Positions 7,321 to 9,621 of a stretch of DNA of 9,621 bases are shown piece by piece; position 1 is the stretch's first letter; each line of letters begins with the position of its first letter. Position numbers and translations under genes: made by a program. The notes under the pieces were generated by a model. It worked only from the letters and a program-made list of their open reading frames with translations. It was not told the origin of the DNA and did no database searches. The stretch comes from Nitrospirota bacterium. Its GTDB lineage: Bacteria > Nitrospirota > Thermodesulfovibrionia > Thermodesulfovibrionales > SM23-35. Location: NCBI GenBank assembly GCA_029883145.1, contig JAOUJR010000045.1, positions 1 to 9,621 of the forward strand, in the 5' to 3' direction.

Positions 7321-8367
7321 ATGAAATTGAGAAAGAGAAGAATATATTTAGGTTTATTGCTGCTGCTAGGATTTATGACTGGATTCCTACTGGCTCAAAC
7401 TGACAGTGAAAATGAAATAAAAAATCTTCAAATTAAGCAATTAGAGGGTAAACTCATTGTTCTCATAGAATCAGAAATTGGGATTTTATATGAGAGCTTT
7501 GTCCTTTATAATCCCAACCGGCTTGTCCTTGATTTAATGAATGTAGAAAAGACTTCCTTGGAGCCGGAATATAATGTAAACAGATTTGGGATTGCAAATA
7601 TTAGGACAGGGATAAATAGACCTTCCGTCTGCAGAATCGTTTTTGACATCGGGGAAGAATTCCCTCTTTATAAAATAAACGAAGTTGAGAATGGATTGGA
7701 AATCTCCTTTTGGCCTGAAAGTACGGACATAGATAAAAAAGAACCAGAAAGAGAAGAGGAAATAAAAGAAGAGGTAAAGAAACCAGAGCCAGAGCCCGTA
7801 AAAGTCGAGAAAAAACCCATCGAAAAAGTTGCAAAGGAGCCAAGCGAAGAAAAGAAATTCACAATCGGAATCATGTCAGGTCTCTATTTTGTCCAGGATG
7901 AAGTCTTTCGGGAAATCTACGGAAATTCCAGCCTTATGTTTGGAGGAGAATATTCCTTCGCTCCTTTTCAAGCGATAAAAAATCTAGATTTTTGGCTCGG
8001 CTTCAACTATATGCAAGATACGGGGAAGACAACTTTTTTAGAGGAAGATCTAAAATTTCGTATGATGCATTTTTCTTTCTCCATCAGATATCTTTTTCAT
8101 CTTGAAAGATTTTCTCCCTTCGTAGGGCCGGGAATAGACTACATTACTTACAAGGAAACATACCCAGAAGATTTTCCTATAGAATCCATTGAAGGATCCA
8201 CTCTAGGTTTTCACTTTCAAGCAGGAAGCTATATTCACATCACAAGCTCCCTCTCAGCAAAGTTGTCTTTTAAATATAATATCGCTAACACCACAAGGGA
8301 CGATGTAGAGGTCACTCTGGGTGGATCACACTTGGGAGTAGGTTTAATATATCGCTTTAATTTTTAG
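7321..8367 (+). CDS. AMIN-domain / outer-membrane beta-barrel fusion protein
   Basis: 348 residues in three parts. Residues 1-25 are a signal peptide: KLRKRR, a Leu-rich core, then LLAQ with probable cleavage near residue 25. Residues 32-131 fit an AMIN domain (NRLVLDLMNV, 66-75; RIVFDIGEEFPLYKI, 105-119). That fold is known in N-acetylmuramoyl-L-alanine amidases and type IV pilus/secretin proteins, where it binds peptidoglycan or aids localisation. Residues 134-178 are a Glu/Lys/Pro-rich linker. Residues 179-348 alternate polar and hydrophobic residues in the manner of a small, perhaps eight-stranded, outer-membrane barrel of the OmpA/opacity type, ending LIYRFNF with the terminal Phe expected for BAM recognition. 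An envelope-tethering role is inferred, with the barrel in the outer membrane and AMIN in the periplasm near the wall. In most AMIN proteins the domain is coupled to an amidase or secretin rather than a barrel. Expression probably starts at the promoter at 7254-7282. TTG 7327 may be the real start. Confidence 0.8.
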   Translation: MKLRKRRIYLGLLLLLGFMTGFLLAQTDSENEIKNLQIKQLEGKLIVLIESEIGILYESFVLYNPNRLVLDLMNVEKTSLEPEYNVNRFGIANIRTGINRPSVCRIVFDIGEEFPLYKINEVENGLEISFWPESTDIDKKEPEREEEIKEEVKKPEPEPVKVEKKPIEKVAKEPSEEKKFTIGIMSGLYFVQDEVFREIYGNSSLMFGGEYSFAPFQAIKNLDFWLGFNYMQDTGKTTFLEEDLKFRMMHFSFSIRYLFHLERFSPFVGPGIDYITYKETYPEDFPIESIEGSTLGFHFQAGSYIHITSSLSAKLSFKYNIANTTRDDVEVTLGGSHLGVGLIYRFNF

Positions 8368-8385
8368 ATATTCACTCCTCTCTAA

Positions 8386-8400
8386 GGCTGGGTTTCAGCC
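8386..8400 (+). other. Small hairpin after the AMIN/barrel gene
   Basis: GGCTG (8386-8390), loop GGTTT, CAGCC (8396-8400): a perfect five-base-pair GC-rich stem 18 nt past the stop codon. No U-tract follows, so it would be at most a weak terminator or a transcript-end stabiliser. Confidence 0.35.
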
Positions 8401-8490
8401 AAGAAACTCAAATTATCCACATCATCTAAGAGAACATCCTCGACAAATCATCCTTGAAGCATTTCTGAATCGTAATGAAAAAAAGCTTTC

Positions 8491-8508
8491 GTGGGTTCCA
8501 ATCCCCAC
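8491..8508 (+). other. Hairpin resembling a tRNA T-arm
   Basis: GTGGG (8491-8495) pairs with CCCAC (8504-8508) around TTCCAATC. The GGTTCCAATCC core resembles the B-box of a tRNA T-arm, but the loop is eight rather than seven bases. No D-arm, anticodon arm, acceptor stem or CCA is found around it, so it is not a tRNA gene; it is either a remnant or chance. Confidence 0.25.
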
Positions 8509-8534
8509 AAAATATAGTATGTTTTCCTATTATT

Positions 8535-8543
8535 TGTTATAAT
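8535..8543 (+). promoter_or_regulatory. Extended -10 promoter for the GT2/cupin genes
   Basis: TGT followed by a perfect TATAAT (8538-8543) forms an extended -10 element. No good -35 is present 16-18 nt upstream, which is tolerated at extended -10 promoters. It would give a leader of about 120 nt before TTG 8672. Confidence 0.45.
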
Positions 8544-8671
8544 CTGGAAAAATTAAAATTTACGGTTCATAATCATATGATCCTACCAATAGCGAAAAGC
8601 CTTCTAGGTGCAAAAATCCTCTTTCATCTAAAATATAAATCTAACGCAGCGACGCCTAAATTATTAATAAA

Positions 8672-9424
8672 TTGAATCAACAAGAGAAAAACAGGAAAAA
8701 AGTCTCAGTTATTCTTCCTACCTTTAATGAGAAAGAAAATATTGTCTCATTAATCCAGACTATACTCCAGAACATTGGTGGAGAATCAGAGATCATCGTT
8801 GTAGATGATGATTCACCAGATGGAACATGGAAAGAAGTGGAGGAGTTGGCAAAAAACAAAAAAAACATCACCCTCCTGAGGCGAATGGACAAAAAAGGGC
8901 TCGTATCAGCCCTTAATGATGGAATGGCATTATCCAGCGGAGAAATAGTCGTTTGGATGGATTGTGATTTTTCCATGCCTCCTGAGGAGATAGGAAACCT
9001 TCTTGCATGTATTGATCAGGGTTACGATGTGGCTGTTGGATCCCGTTTTGCAAGAGGAGGAGGTGTCGAAATCGTCACAGAAAGTCAAGATACCTTAATG
9101 GCATATCTCATGAGCTTCACCTTGAATAAGTTCATTCAAACGGTTTTGGGACGCTCTTTCAAAGACTACACAAGCGGATTTATCGCCATAAAGAGAAATG
9201 TCTTGGAAGAAATTCCTCTCAAAGGAGAATACGGAGAGTATTTTATCGATTTAATCTACAGAGCGATCAAAAAGGAGTATAAAGTCATAGAAATTCCATA
9301 CCTCTGTAAGGCACGAAAGATGGGTGTTTCAAAAACAGGAACCCGCCCTTCCCATTATTTTAAAAAAGGCCTAAAATATATCATCCTCACCTTGAGGTTG
9401 AGATTCACAAAGTTAAAAAAGTGA
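8672..9424 (+). CDS. GT2 polyprenol-monophosphate hexose (mannose) synthase, DPM1-like
   Basis: A 250-residue enzyme close to the usual family length. It would transfer a hexose from a nucleotide sugar (GDP-mannose in the best-known members) to polyprenyl phosphate at the cytoplasmic face. Motifs in order: VILPTFNEKENI (13-24); IIVVDDDSPDGT (41-52, nucleotide binding); MDCDFSMPPEEI (96-107), with the DxD-like metal site; GSRF (123-126); DYTSGFIAIKR (165-175), the D-x-TSGF signature; and KMGVSKTG (216-223). There is no membrane domain beyond a short hydrophobic stretch near residues 235-245, so it is a soluble or peripheral type without a GtrA-like fusion. TTG 8672 is the first usable start after the in-frame stop at 8657; no Shine-Dalgarno is visible. 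Its product would be the natural donor for the two GT-C enzymes encoded nearby, which is inference from family knowledge. The sugar could be glucose or another hexose. Confidence 0.85.
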   Translation: MNQQEKNRKKVSVILPTFNEKENIVSLIQTILQNIGGESEIIVVDDDSPDGTWKEVEELAKNKKNITLLRRMDKKGLVSALNDGMALSSGEIVVWMDCDFSMPPEEIGNLLACIDQGYDVAVGSRFARGGGVEIVTESQDTLMAYLMSFTLNKFIQTVLGRSFKDYTSGFIAIKRNVLEEIPLKGEYGEYFIDLIYRAIKKEYKVIEIPYLCKARKMGVSKTGTRPSHYFKKGLKYIILTLRLRFTKLKK

Positions 9425-9621
9425 TGAAAATGGATGGACTTGAAATAGTAAAGGAAGAAAATCAAGTTTTTGCGATCATTATCAGGAAAGAATTTAATCA
9501 GCCTGGAGTTAACTTTTTCACACCCGACGAATTCTCCCAGCAATTGGGGGTGCTCATCCATAAAAAGGGAAAAAAAGTCAAAAGGCATAGACACAAGTTG
9601 ATCAAAAGGGAAATATTCAGC
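9424..9621 (+). CDS. Cupin-like protein (3' partial, runs off the window)
   Basis: ATG 9424 shares its A with the TGA stop of the GT2 gene, so the two are probably co-transcribed and translationally coupled. GTG 9421 and ATG 9430 in the same frame are alternatives. Sixty-six residues are visible: a short beta-like start (VFAIIIRKEF, 16-25), then NFFTPDEFSQQLGVL (30-44) and KRHRHK (53-58). From memory, the FFTP-D-F-Q sequence followed by an H-x-H pair resembles small cupin proteins found in surface-polysaccharide and sugar-nucleotide gene clusters; the histidines would be metal ligands. The rest of the cupin barrel lies outside the window, so the family assignment is moderate. Its position after a lipid-linked sugar synthase fits a role in sugar or glycan modification. 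Confidence 0.6.
   Translation, partial: MKMDGLEIVKEENQVFAIIIRKEFNQPGVNFFTPDEFSQQLGVLIHKKGKKVKRHRHKLIKREIFS

Larger units (their letters stand above)
8368..8671. other. 304-nt gap: hairpins and an extended -10, no convincing gene
   Basis: The gap holds a small hairpin just after the barrel gene (8386-8400), a T-arm-like hairpin (8491-8508) and an extended -10 promoter element (8535-8543). A 66-codon ORF (8475-8675) spans the right part and overlaps the GT2 start by four bases. It has no ribosome binding site and no recognisable features, so it is not called as a gene. The remainder is AT-rich with nothing identifiable. Confidence 0.5.

Noticed and set aside
7601..7874. Minus-strand ORFs within the AMIN/barrel gene
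   Set aside because: They mirror the Glu/Lys/Pro-rich linker, whose complement yields Ser/Phe/Leu-rich frames without stops; the plus-strand architecture is convincing.
8491..8508. tRNA gene suggested by a T-arm-like hairpin
   Set aside because: The loop has one base too many and no D-arm, anticodon arm, acceptor stem or CCA can be placed around it.
8475..8675. 66-codon ORF whose stop overlaps the GT2 TTG start
   Set aside because: The overlap resembles translational coupling, but there is no Shine-Dalgarno, no family resemblance, and a perfect extended -10 promoter for the next gene lies inside it.

Overview
The window looks like an AT-rich chromosomal segment from a Gram-negative bacterium. 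A predicted outer-membrane beta-barrel ending in Phe, with an N-terminal AMIN domain and signal peptide, argues for a diderm cell. The promoters are of ordinary sigma-70 type (TTGACA / TATAAT-like), and several genes appear to start with TTG. A large propeller/PKD/FnIII secreted protein, GT-C glycosyltransferases and an AMIN-barrel fusion together recall uncultured groups such as Candidatus Aminicenantes. That assignment is a guess from gene style, not from a marker gene.

Layout, left to right: (1) the 3' part of a plus-strand gene for an extracellular repeat protein with seven visible blade-like repeats, a PKD domain and an FnIII-like domain (3-1709). (2) A good promoter followed by a 49-codon remnant of a GT2 polyprenyl-phosphate sugar synthase gene that stops just after its nucleotide-binding motif (1842-1991). 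(3) Two large paralogous GT-C membrane glycosyltransferase genes, one on each strand (2090-4537 minus; 4761-7163 plus). They diverge from a shared promoter region whose -35 boxes sit back to back. (4) An AMIN / charged linker / outer-membrane barrel gene with its own promoter (7321-8367). (5) A 304-nt gap with a perfect extended -10 element. (6) An intact GT2 gene resembling DPM1 (8672-9424), overlapped at its stop codon by the start of a cupin-like gene that runs off the right edge (9424-9621).

Inferred working model: the GT2 enzyme charges a polyprenyl phosphate with a hexose on the cytoplasmic face. After flipping, the GT-C enzymes transfer the sugar to an acceptor on the periplasmic side, possibly chosen by their conserved C-terminal beta-rich modules. 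The nearby outer-membrane and secreted proteins are surface-associated neighbours, but nothing in the sequence shows that they are acceptors. The GT2 remnant beside one GT-C gene suggests that a donor-synthase/GT-C module was duplicated and one copy then decayed. There are no rRNA genes, intact tRNAs, CRISPR arrays or recognisable transposases.
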